NCBI GenBank assembly: GCA_050485645.1
Contig: JBJHBT010000013.1
Coordinates: forward strand, 1-64,000
Length of the DNA: 64,000 bases
Source of the DNA: JBJHBP01 sp050485645
Lineage (GTDB): Bacteria > Pseudomonadota > Gammaproteobacteria > Steroidobacterales > Rariloculaceae
Direction: 5' to 3'
Shown: positions 16,619 to 24,650 of the stretch, piece after piece
Position numbering within the stretch: the stretch's first letter is position 1
Layout of the letters: each line of letters opens with the position of its first letter
Position numbers and translations under genes: made by a program
The notes under the pieces: generated by a model
Seen by the model: the letters and a program-made list of their open reading frames with translations, nothing else
What the model was told of the DNA's origin: nothing
Databases searched by the model: none

Positions 16619-17002
16619 ATGAAGGAGTCAATATTCACCGGGACGCAGTCCGTCGAAGACGAGGCACTGCTGGCGGAGCACACCGCCGAGCCCGGCTTTC
16701 TCCGCCAGGTGCGCGGGATGTTCAGCGGGCCCCTGGGCTGGGTGATGTGCCTGGCCGTGGCGATAGTGCTGCTCTGTTTCGCTGGCGCGGTCTACGCATT
16801 CTGGATTCTGTTCACCACCGACAATCTGATGACGGCGCTGCGGTGGGGCGTGGTCGCAGTTGTCCTCGTGCAGATCATTGCGTTTCTCCGCGGATTCATG
16901 GCCATTCACCTCGAAGCCAACCGGATTCTGCGGACTACAACGGCGATTCTACCGCTCCTGAGAAAAATGAATCAGAGCCGTATCGTCCCGGGCCCCGGGT
17001 GA
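16619..17002 (+). CDS. DUF6768-like inner membrane protein
   Basis: 127 residues with a soluble acidic N-terminus, the segment PGFLRQVRGMFSGPLGW and two membrane helices (VMCLAVAIVLLCFAGAVYAF and RWGVVAVVLVQIIAFLRGF), then a short helix LEANRILRTT. This layout is that of the DUF6768 family, small proteins often encoded beside ECF sigma factors. No sigma factor is seen here. AGGAGG precedes the ATG. The family assignment is from memory of its pattern; function unknown. Confidence 0.65.
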   Translation: MKESIFTGTQSVEDEALLAEHTAEPGFLRQVRGMFSGPLGWVMCLAVAIVLLCFAGAVYAFWILFTTDNLMTALRWGVVAVVLVQIIAFLRGFMAIHLEANRILRTTTAILPLLRKMNQSRIVPGPG

Positions 17003-17121
17003 CTGCAGGCCCGCCACATCTTGCAATTTGTGACAGATGCCCTTCAGCATGCGCCCGGCATCCGGTAATGTCCGGCACTTGCCTTCCCTTCTCACGGGAC
17101 GGCAGGGGGGGACTGCCGATC

Positions 17122-18876
17122 ATGACTCAGGCTCTGCTTGTTGAGGACAACGCCGACGATGTCTTGATGCTGAAAGCGACGCTCGCGCGCAACAACGTGA
17201 CTTCGCTCGACGTCACGCGCGTGGCATGTCTTGCCGATGCCGTGGCTGCGCTCCAGCAGCGCAGTTTCGATGTTGTGCTGCTCGATCTGAACCTGCCCGA
17301 CGCGAGCGGCAGGGTGTGCGTCGAAGGTATACAGCGGGCCGACCCCGGCGTGCCGATTGTCGTTCTGAGCGGGCAGAGCGACGAGGACTACGCGGTCGAG
17401 ATTCTCAATCGCGGCGTGCAGGACTATCTCGTCAAGTGGGAAGGCGACGCGCGTATCATCATGCGCGCGATCCGTTATGCGATCGAGCGTAAGCGCGTCG
17501 AGATCGAGCTCAAACATCTCGCGAGCTACGATTCACTCACCGGTGTCCCGAACCGCCAGTACTTCCAGGATCAACTGCAGCGCGCGGTCAATCGGGCGCG
17601 TCGCAGCGGCTCGAAGCTCGGCCTGCTGTTCGTCGACCTCGACCGCTTCAAGACGGTTAACGATACGCTCGGACATGGTGTCGGCGACAGTCTGCTGAAG
17701 GCCGTCGTCGGGCGTTTGCAGAGCAGTATTCGCGCCGGTGATCTCTTTGCGCGCCTTGGCGGCGACGAGTTCGCGATGCTGATTGAGGACATCAGGTCTC
17801 CGCTTGAGCTTGAGGCGCTTGCCTGCAAGCTGCTTGAGTCTTTCACCAAACCGTTCGAAACGGATGGGCGCATGATCACGGTCACAGCGAGCATCGGAAT
17901 AGCGGTCTTCCCGACCGACAACGGCGATGCGATGGGGCTGCTGAACAGCGCCGATATTGCAATGTATCAGGCGAAAAATAATGGTCGTAACGGGCTGCAG
18001 TTCTTCACCTCGCGCATGTACGAGGAGATTCTGAACTATCACCGGATCGAGATGGACCTGAAGTGCGCGCTTGAGGAGCAACAGTTTCGGCTCGTCTATC
18101 AGCCGATGGTCGATCTGGCGGATGGCAGCCTGCAATCAGTCGAGGCGCTGATACGCTGGGATCATCCGGAACGTGGTCTCGTAGGCCCTGATGAGTTCAT
18201 CGCAGTCGCTGAGGAAAGCGGCCACATCATACCGATCGGGCTGTGGGTGCTGCGCGAAGCCTGTCGGCAGATCAAGGCGTGGGAGCGCGCGGGCTTCGAG
18301 CCGCCGCGTGTCGCGATCAATATCGCGCCGGTACACTTTCGTCAGCCAGACTTTCTGCGTCAGGTAAAACAGATTCTCCGTGACCACGGCGTATCGCCGT
18401 CTTTGATCGAGCTCGAACTGACGGAGCGCTCGCTGATGGAAGACACTGATAGTATTCATCGCTGCCTGCGGGCGCTGAAGGCGGAGGGTATCCGGCTGTC
18501 GATAGACGACTTCGGCACGGGCTACTCGTGTCTGAATTACCTGAAGACATTTCCGATCGACGTGATCAAGATCGATCGCAGTTTCGTCGCCGATATCGAC
18601 GGCGCGGAGGGTTCGGACGGCGCACCGGCGATCTGCGCGGTGATACTTTCGATCGCGAAAAGCCTTTCGCTTGAGTCGGTGGCCGAAGGGGTCACGTCTG
18701 AGCAGCAGCGTCAGTATCTGATCAGGCACGGGTGCCGCTATGCTCAGGGCTACTTCTTCGCCAAGCCCGCGGAACCCGCAACGATTACCGAATGGCTGGC
18801 CGCGTCGAAGCACGCTCCCGCGCTTGGCTCGTACCGCGCACCGGAGCTGGCGGTCTCCAGCGGGAGCATGAAATGA
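17122..18876 (+). CDS. response regulator with GGDEF and EAL domains
   Basis: 584 residues from ATG 17122 (GGGGGG upstream). Residues 1-120 form a receiver with phospho-acceptor Asp55 (LLDLNLPD). The GGDEF domain keeps the active site GGDEF at 213-217 and the inhibitory site RAGD at 204-207. The EAL domain keeps EALIRW at 341-346, Asn400, DDFG at 462-465 and Lys483, so it can hydrolyse cyclic di-GMP. Both activities seem intact, so phosphorylation may decide the net output. The stop overlaps the start of the kinase gene by four bases, which ties it to that sensor. Confidence 0.92.
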   Translation: MTQALLVEDNADDVLMLKATLARNNVTSLDVTRVACLADAVAALQQRSFDVVLLDLNLPDASGRVCVEGIQRADPGVPIVVLSGQSDEDYAVEILNRGVQDYLVKWEGDARIIMRAIRYAIERKRVEIELKHLASYDSLTGVPNRQYFQDQLQRAVNRARRSGSKLGLLFVDLDRFKTVNDTLGHGVGDSLLKAVVGRLQSSIRAGDLFARLGGDEFAMLIEDIRSPLELEALACKLLESFTKPFETDGRMITVTASIGIAVFPTDNGDAMGLLNSADIAMYQAKNNGRNGLQFFTSRMYEEILNYHRIEMDLKCALEEQQFRLVYQPMVDLADGSLQSVEALIRWDHPERGLVGPDEFIAVAEESGHIIPIGLWVLREACRQIKAWERAGFEPPRVAINIAPVHFRQPDFLRQVKQILRDHGVSPSLIELELTERSLMEDTDSIHRCLRALKAEGIRLSIDDFGTGYSCLNYLKTFPIDVIKIDRSFVADIDGAEGSDGAPAICAVILSIAKSLSLESVAEGVTSEQQRQYLIRHGCRYAQGYFFAKPAEPATITEWLAASKHAPALGSYRAPELAVSSGSMK

Positions 18877-20435
18877 GTCGCCACGCATCTTCCTCAATCG
18901 GCATATTTCCTGAGGCGCACGATCTGGATATCCACGCGCTCGCCCGTGCGATACCGAACTCGTTCTTCTATCTGAACGCAGCGCTCGAATTCGTGCTCGC
19001 GAACGATGCGTTTGCCGAGCCGCTGGGAAAGACAGTCGAGGAGTTGATCGGCCAGCCGATCGCCGAGGTACTCAGCTCGAGGCGCTACGCGGTGCACCTT
19101 TCGCACCTGCGCACGGCGCTCGGGGGAGAAACGGTGGAGTACGATACGCTGGTTCGTGTGCGCCGCGACGGTGATCATCGGCATCTGCACATCACGAACA
19201 AGCCCGTGCGCGGCACCGGCGGAGCCATTATCGGCGTCGTGTCAGAGGCCGTCGACGTGACCGACGTCAGGCGCCTCGAGCAGCAGGCGCGTGAGAGCGA
19301 GCAGCGTTTCCGCCAGCTCGCCGAAGGTGTTCCGAGCCACTTCCTGTTCCTGGATACCGATCAGCGCGTCGTGTTCTGCAATGATCTGTTCCTGCGCGCG
19401 TCCGGAAGACGGCGGGAAGACGTGATCGGTCATCACATTGCCGAGCTCTTCGGAGCGGAGCGTTACGCCGAGCGCCGCCAGTATTACGAGCAGGCGCTGC
19501 GCGGCGAGACCGTGGCCTACGAGTCGCAGGGTGCCGTCGGTCAGGAGCAGGGCTATTTTCACTTCCAGTACCGGCCGAGCTTCGATGCCGACGGCCAGGT
19601 ACGGGGCATGTTCTCCATGGCGACCGACATTTCCGCCCGGCGCGTGATCGAACTCGCGCTCGAGAACAAACAGGCGGAGCTGCTGCGCTCCAACCAGGAT
19701 CTCGAACAGTTCGCCTACGTCGCCTCGCACGACTTGAAGGCACCGCTACGTGCGATCGAGCTGCTCGTTGGATGGGTCCGCGAGGATATTGGCGACCGCG
19801 AAATCGGCGACGTGCAGGAGAACCTCGAACTGCTCGCGCAGCGCAGTGGACGGCTGACGCGCCTGCTCGACGATCTGCTGGCCTATTCGCGAGCGGGGCG
19901 GCGCGTCGGCTCGTTACGCCGCACGGACTGTGGCGAGCTGATCCGCGACATCATAGAACTGATTGTGCCGGCCGAGGGTGGCAGCGTCGAAGTCGCTGGC
20001 CCGTTGCCGGTTATCGAGACATACCACGCACCGCTCGAGCAGGTGTTTCGCAATCTGATCGGCAACGCGATCAAGCACCACCCGGGTCCGAAGGTGACGA
20101 TCAGGATCGGTTGCGAGGATCGCGGCGAGCACTACGAGTTCTCGGTAGCGGATGACGGTGACGGAATCCCTGCGGAGTACGCTGACCGCGTGTTTCAGAT
20201 GTTCCAGACGCTCAAGCCCCGCGACGAGATCGAGGGCAGCGGGATGGGGCTTGCGATCGTGCATCGTATCGTCACCTGGCAGGGCGGGCGCGTGTGGTTC
20301 GAGTCGCGCAGTGGTGGCGGAACCGTGTTCCACTTCGAGTGGCGCAAAAAAGCGCCGGGGACGGATGCTTCTCCCGACGACCATCGGGAACAGCCGGTGA
20401 CACCGGTCGAGGGCGACGCAGGCAGCGAGGATTGA
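18873..20435 (+). CDS. two-PAS sensor histidine kinase
   Basis: 520 residues, soluble: no membrane segment is seen. Two PAS domains (about 20-135 and 140-260) are followed by a HisKA dimerisation helix with His286 in VASHDLKAPLR and an ATPase domain with NLIGNAIKHH, DDGDGIP and GSGMGLAI. This arrangement, with a VASHDL H-box and a partner CheY-like gene, resembles phytochrome-type kinases that have lost the chromophore domain. The ATG lies within the upstream stop (ATGA). Ligand unknown; PAS domains may bind heme, flavin or nothing. Confidence 0.92.
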   Translation: MSRHASSSIGIFPEAHDLDIHALARAIPNSFFYLNAALEFVLANDAFAEPLGKTVEELIGQPIAEVLSSRRYAVHLSHLRTALGGETVEYDTLVRVRRDGDHRHLHITNKPVRGTGGAIIGVVSEAVDVTDVRRLEQQARESEQRFRQLAEGVPSHFLFLDTDQRVVFCNDLFLRASGRRREDVIGHHIAELFGAERYAERRQYYEQALRGETVAYESQGAVGQEQGYFHFQYRPSFDADGQVRGMFSMATDISARRVIELALENKQAELLRSNQDLEQFAYVASHDLKAPLRAIELLVGWVREDIGDREIGDVQENLELLAQRSGRLTRLLDDLLAYSRAGRRVGSLRRTDCGELIRDIIELIVPAEGGSVEVAGPLPVIETYHAPLEQVFRNLIGNAIKHHPGPKVTIRIGCEDRGEHYEFSVADDGDGIPAEYADRVFQMFQTLKPRDEIEGSGMGLAIVHRIVTWQGGRVWFESRSGGGTVFHFEWRKKAPGTDASPDDHREQPVTPVEGDAGSED

Positions 20436-20437
20436 TC

Positions 20438-20857
20438 ATGCCGAGCAACAAGACAGTCACAATCATGCTCGTCGAGGACGATGAGGTCGACAGGAAAGCG
20501 CTGCAACGTGCGTTCGAGCGGCTCAGGATCGCGAACCCCGTGGAGGTGGCAAAGGACGGTGTCGAGGGCTGGGAGAAGCTGCAGTCGCTTGCCCGGCCCT
20601 ATCTGCTGATACTCGACATCAACATGCCGCGGATGAACGGTATCGAGCTGCTGCGCAAGATCCGCGCCAGTGAGCAGCATCGCGACTCGATCGTGTTCGT
20701 CCTCACGACATCGAACGACGAGAAGGATAAGTTCGACGCTTACAATCTCAATGTCGCCGGTTACATGCTGAAGACCGACATGGGCTCCAGCTTCATACGG
20801 GCGATCGAGATGGTCGAGAACTACTGGAAAGTGATCGAGTTCCCCGGCGTCGAATGA
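20438..20857 (+). CDS. CheY-like single-domain response regulator
   Basis: 139-residue stand-alone receiver of the Rcp1 type commonly encoded after phytochrome-like kinases. Phospho-acceptor Asp60 lies in LILDINMPRMNG, with the acidic pair in LVEDDEVD, and a conserved lysine in YMLKTD. There is no output domain. It follows the kinase stop by two bases with GAGG at good spacing, so it ends a three-gene operon. It may act as a phosphate sink or shuttle between the kinase and the cyclic di-GMP enzyme (inference). Confidence 0.92.
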   Translation: MPSNKTVTIMLVEDDEVDRKALQRAFERLRIANPVEVAKDGVEGWEKLQSLARPYLLILDINMPRMNGIELLRKIRASEQHRDSIVFVLTTSNDEKDKFDAYNLNVAGYMLKTDMGSSFIRAIEMVENYWKVIEFPGVE

Positions 20858-21017
20858 CGGCGCGGGCGCGGAACCTTGTATCTCACGTTCAGCACTGTCG
20901 ATGCCGCCGCGATGCAGCCGATGCCGCCGCATAGTTCCCACCTGTCCCGACGTTGCACTACCGGCAGTATCCGGCATAGCATGATCCCCTGTGTCTTGAG
21001 TCGGGGGAGACAGCAAC

Positions 21018-21923
21018 ATGCTCAGAACGTTTGGCTGGCTGGCCGCCGGACTGGTCGTTGCAACAATGGTCGTGCTGTTCATGCCGCGTTCCGGAGATCA
21101 GCCGTATAGCGACAGTCGATCGACGCCGACAGTGTCGCCCGTTTCGCCGGTGTCTTCCGCGCCTCACAGCGACAATGCCAGGGATCCCCACGCCGACATC
21201 GCCGCACTGACGGAACGGTTGGCGCGGCTGGAAGGCGTCATCGCCGAGCTTGGTGAAGCAGTGGCCAACCTGCACGCGCAGGGCACGCAATCGGAAATCC
21301 CTGCCGCGGACCCGGTTTCCGTGCGATCCGGCATGAACCCGACGCAGCTGCTGTTGGACCGCGTCAGCGGTGTAGCGACGACACCGGAAACCGCCCGTGC
21401 GCGCAATGTGGAACGAATGGTTGAACAGGGATTGAGCCCTGTCCGAGCGGAGTGGATACAACAGCGCAGCGAGGAGCTGATGGTGGAGCTCATGCAGCAA
21501 CGGTATGAAGCCGAACGGAGCGGGGAGACCCCACCGGGTTTTCTTCCCGACAACGCACTACGCACTGAGATTGGCGATGCCGACTATGAAGCGTATCTGA
21601 GAGCACAGGGTCGACCCGATACCATCAACATTACCGGCATCCTCTCCGGTTCGCCGGCGGCCGCGGCGGGGCTGCAAGCCGGTGACCGGATTCTGTCCTA
21701 CGCAGGCACCCGTGTGTTCGACATGCAGGAGATCAATCCGTTGATCATGGCCGGCACGCCAGGCGAGTCGGTGATGATGGAGATTGAACGTCAGGGCCAG
21801 CGCACGCAGGTGGTGGTTCCGAGGGGGCCGCTGGGCATCATGATGGCGGGTGAGTCCAGCGGACTAACCGGCATCAGGCCGGACCGGACGGTGATCCGGT
21901 TGCCGTCGCAGACGCCGCAGTAG
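21018..21923 (+). CDS. membrane-anchored PDZ domain protein
   Basis: 301 residues. An N-terminal membrane anchor (WLAAGLVVATMVVLFM) is followed by a Ser/Pro-rich linker, a short coiled coil (IAALTERLARLEGVIAELGE) and a C-terminal PDZ domain (about 215-285) with ITGILSGSPAAAAGLQAGDRILSYAG. There is no protease domain, so it likely acts as a periplasmic adaptor that binds exposed C-termini. The gene is convergent with the Ogt-AlkA fusion, with four bases between their stops. Confidence 0.8.
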   Translation: MLRTFGWLAAGLVVATMVVLFMPRSGDQPYSDSRSTPTVSPVSPVSSAPHSDNARDPHADIAALTERLARLEGVIAELGEAVANLHAQGTQSEIPAADPVSVRSGMNPTQLLLDRVSGVATTPETARARNVERMVEQGLSPVRAEWIQQRSEELMVELMQQRYEAERSGETPPGFLPDNALRTEIGDADYEAYLRAQGRPDTINITGILSGSPAAAAGLQAGDRILSYAGTRVFDMQEINPLIMAGTPGESVMMEIERQGQRTQVVVPRGPLGIMMAGESSGLTGIRPDRTVIRLPSQTPQ

Positions 21924-21927
21924 GCTG

Positions 21928-23157
21928 CTAGACGCCGGATGTTCTTTGATCGGTTGACTGCCACAGATACCATGCAGCGAAGCTGCGATAAGGTGCCCAG
22001 CGTTCGCCGTAGATCTTGAGTTCTTTCGGCGAAGGCATGGCGGCGAGCTGATAGGTCAGCATGAAGCCCTTGCGTACGCCGAAGTCATCGACAGGTAATA
22101 CATCCGGCCGGCCCAGACGAAAAATCAGCAGCATCTCCACCGTCCATCGGCCAATGCCGCGTACGGTGGTCAGCTGCTCGATGATGCGCTCGTTGTCCAG
22201 CCTGTCCAGTGAGTGGATGTCCGGCAGACTGCCGTCAAGTACCTTGTCAGACAGATCGCGCAATGCCAGCAGCTTGTTTCGCGACAGCCCGGCCTGGCGC
22301 AGTCTGTCATCGGCACAGCGGGCAATGTCGCTTGCTGTGAAGTATTCGCCCGCATGCGGAAAGAGGCTGCATACCCGTTTGAATATGGTGGCCGCTGCCT
22401 TGCCGTGAAGTTGCTGATAGACGATGGCTTCGGCCAGCGCCAGAAACAGGTCATGGGTGCGATTGACAGCCAGACGACATGGGCCGACTTGTTCTATCAG
22501 TTTCGCCATCGTGGTATCGACAGCACGCAGATGGTTCCGTGCCCGGCTCGTAACGCGCGTCTTCGTTCGGGCGGATGGTGGCGATGCCGCATTGACGGCT
22601 CTGGCGGGTCGCCCACGCGCTGCGGATTTTGCAGTCGGACCACTGCGCCCGCGTTCAATCTGCAACAGACGCAGCTTGGTGGCTACACCGCCATTGGCGC
22701 TGTAGCCACCAAGCTTCCCGTTGGCCGCCACCACCCTGTGACAGGGCACGATGATCGGGAAGGGATTGCGACCCATCGCCTGTCCCACGGCACGCGCGGC
22801 GCCCGGGTTGCCCAGGCACCGCGCTACCTCTCCGTAGGACAGCGTGCCGCCCGCCGGGATTGTTCGGACCACGTCGTAGACGGCCTGGTGAAAGGCTGGT
22901 ACACCGCGCATATCAAGCGATACGGCATGGAATTTCACAGGCTTGCCGGCGAGCAGTGCCTCGATCTGCCGGATAACGCGCCGTACCGTGGTGGATGGCG
23001 CGTCTAAAGCGGCTGCATTGAAGCGTTCGCTCAGACGCTCCAGGGTTCTGGCGGGCGTGGCCTCCGGCAGATTGATCCCCGCTATGCCCGCGCGATTCCA
23101 GGCGATGCCGCAGGTGCCGATGGCGGAATCGAAAAGAGCGATGCGAGTGGCGGTCAT
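21928..23157 (-). CDS. fusion of O6-alkylguanine-DNA alkyltransferase and 3-methyladenine DNA glycosylase
   Basis: 409 residues with two repair domains. Residues 1-170 are an Ogt-type alkyltransferase with the acceptor Cys139 in PCHRV, the HTH region LSYGEVARCLGNPGAARAVGQAMGRNPFPI and GGYSANGG. A basic, Ala/Ser/Pro-rich linker (about 171-215) leads to an AlkA/HhH-GPD glycosylase: AIVYQQLHGKAA, helix-hairpin-helix VRGIGRWTVEML near 331-342 and the catalytic VDDF with Asp358. The first half removes O6-alkyl groups in one step; the second excises N-alkylated bases. Both sets of key residues are present, so one polypeptide covers two alkylation lesions. Confidence 0.88.
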   Translation of the reverse strand: MTATRIALFDSAIGTCGIAWNRAGIAGINLPEATPARTLERLSERFNAAALDAPSTTVRRVIRQIEALLAGKPVKFHAVSLDMRGVPAFHQAVYDVVRTIPAGGTLSYGEVARCLGNPGAARAVGQAMGRNPFPIIVPCHRVVAANGKLGGYSANGGVATKLRLLQIERGRSGPTAKSAARGRPARAVNAASPPSARTKTRVTSRARNHLRAVDTTMAKLIEQVGPCRLAVNRTHDLFLALAEAIVYQQLHGKAAATIFKRVCSLFPHAGEYFTASDIARCADDRLRQAGLSRNKLLALRDLSDKVLDGSLPDIHSLDRLDNERIIEQLTTVRGIGRWTVEMLLIFRLGRPDVLPVDDFGVRKGFMLTYQLAAMPSPKELKIYGERWAPYRSFAAWYLWQSTDQRTSGV

Positions 23158-23336
23158 GAGTGCATTTTACCCCTACGGTTGCACAACATACCGGTTCGAA
23201 TCGTCTCACAAGCGGAAGGCGCCGGCGGTGACACGCGAAGCGGCTCTGGATGCATGAGTTCGCTACAGAATCCGCACCTTCCACCCTCGGTTCCGTGCGC
23301 GTTGTCTGACAGTCCTTCCCGCCGCACAATAGGGTG

Positions 23337-24473
23337 ATGACGGATCCTGGCCCGACCTCGCGTAACGCCGATGCAACGCCTTCGTCCGCACGGCGCGAGG
23401 CGGCCGCGCTGGATCGGGCCGGGCGGCACAGTGATGCGCTCGCCGTATTGTCACGGGCCGCCACCGAAGGCGACCGGATCGCCAGACGCACGGTGGGACT
23501 GCGCATTCTTCTGGGCGACCGTGCACCACCGATGGGGCCGTCGGGTGTGCGGCTCATCGAGGAAGCCGCCATGCAGGGCGATGCGGCGGCTGCGGATATT
23601 TCCGCCGTCATCGCCGGCGCCGGAATTCATTGCACCCGGGACTCGAACCGCGCGTTGGACTGGCTGCAGCTTGCCGCGGAACTGGGCTCGCCGCGCGCGC
23701 GCGGGGCACTGGGCGTTCTGTGTGCCGATGCGGATCTCGCCGCGCAGGCTGGCATGAGTTCTGCGCCTGCCGAGCTATGGCGCCGGCTCCGTGCCGATGT
23801 CGATCTGGCGGCGTGGCTGGCGGTGCCGCCGGGCCGCACCCTGCACGCCGATCCCCTGATCCGCGTTCACGACGCGTTCGCCGACCCGCGGGTCCGCGCC
23901 TGGCTGATCGCGCAGGCGCGCGAGCGGCTGTCGCCCGCGCTCGTGTACAACCCCGGGACGCGGCAGCTGGAACAGACGCCGGAACGCACCAACACCTCAG
24001 CAGGCTTCAGCATCCTGGACGTCGACCTGGCGCAGGTTCTGCTGCAGACGCGGATCGCCGCGGCGGTCGGCGCGCCTTTCAGCCATCTCGAATCGCCGTT
24101 CGTGCTGCACTATGCGCCAGGTCAGGCGTTTGAGGATCACTACGATTTCGTCGATCCGGAAACGCCGGACTATGCGCAGGAGATTGCGCGTAACGGCCAG
24201 CGTATGGTGACGTTCCTGATTTATCTCAACGATGACTATGAAGGCGGCCACACGGAGTTTTCGCACCTGAAGCTGAGGCACCAGGGCAAGGCGGGCGACG
24301 GGTTCTATTTTGTCAACGCCTTGCCGGATGGCGAGCCGGACACCCGCACCCTGCATGCGGGTCGGCCACCACTGACGGGGGAAAAGTGGATCTTCTCGCA
24401 GTTCATTCGCAATCGTCCTGTTGTGCCGGGAAGCCGTACGGATACGAGGTTCACGCCCAGCGCGTTTTCGTAA
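23337..24473 (+). CDS. prolyl 4-hydroxylase-type 2OG-Fe(II) oxygenase with Sel1-like N-terminus
   Basis: 378 residues from ATG 23337 (a GTG directly before is also possible). Residues 1-150 are helical with Sel1/TPR-like repeats (LDRAGRHSDALAVLSRAATEGD, NRALDWLQLAAELGSPRARGALG). The C-terminal 200 residues are a P4Hc domain with the iron ligands HYD in FEDHYDFVDPE and the distal histidine in TLHAG, and Lys in GEKWIFSQFIRNR for 2-oxoglutarate. It would hydroxylate proline or a related residue in a peptide, with the repeats binding the target. Target unknown. Confidence 0.85.
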   Translation: MTDPGPTSRNADATPSSARREAAALDRAGRHSDALAVLSRAATEGDRIARRTVGLRILLGDRAPPMGPSGVRLIEEAAMQGDAAAADISAVIAGAGIHCTRDSNRALDWLQLAAELGSPRARGALGVLCADADLAAQAGMSSAPAELWRRLRADVDLAAWLAVPPGRTLHADPLIRVHDAFADPRVRAWLIAQARERLSPALVYNPGTRQLEQTPERTNTSAGFSILDVDLAQVLLQTRIAAAVGAPFSHLESPFVLHYAPGQAFEDHYDFVDPETPDYAQEIARNGQRMVTFLIYLNDDYEGGHTEFSHLKLRHQGKAGDGFYFVNALPDGEPDTRTLHAGRPPLTGEKWIFSQFIRNRPVVPGSRTDTRFTPSAFS

Positions 24474-24566
24474 TAGCAGGCCGCTTCAGCTGAGACCCGG
24501 CCTCGGCCGTTGGTGCCGGTGGTCTCCTGGATCTTCGTGGTCCCCACCACGAGGTCGGTGCGCCAT

Positions 24567-24602
24567 ACAAAAATGGCTGGCCAGCAGGGTGCTGACCAGC
24601 CA
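24567..24602 (-). terminator. intrinsic terminator of the TonB-dependent receptor gene
   Basis: On the minus strand a 13-bp stem with one mismatch (TGGCTGGTCAGCA and TGCTGGCCAGCCA, loop CCC) is followed directly by TTTTTG. It lies 49 bases beyond the receptor stop codon, as expected for its transcription end. Confidence 0.8.
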
Positions 24603-24650
24603 AGTCACGCCCACACAGCGATCAATCGCCCGATGCGGCCAGCCGTGGCG

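Noticed and set aside
23188..23210. tRNA-like T-loop sequence (GGTTCGAATC)
   Set aside because: No acceptor stem, anticodon arm or CCA can be built around it.
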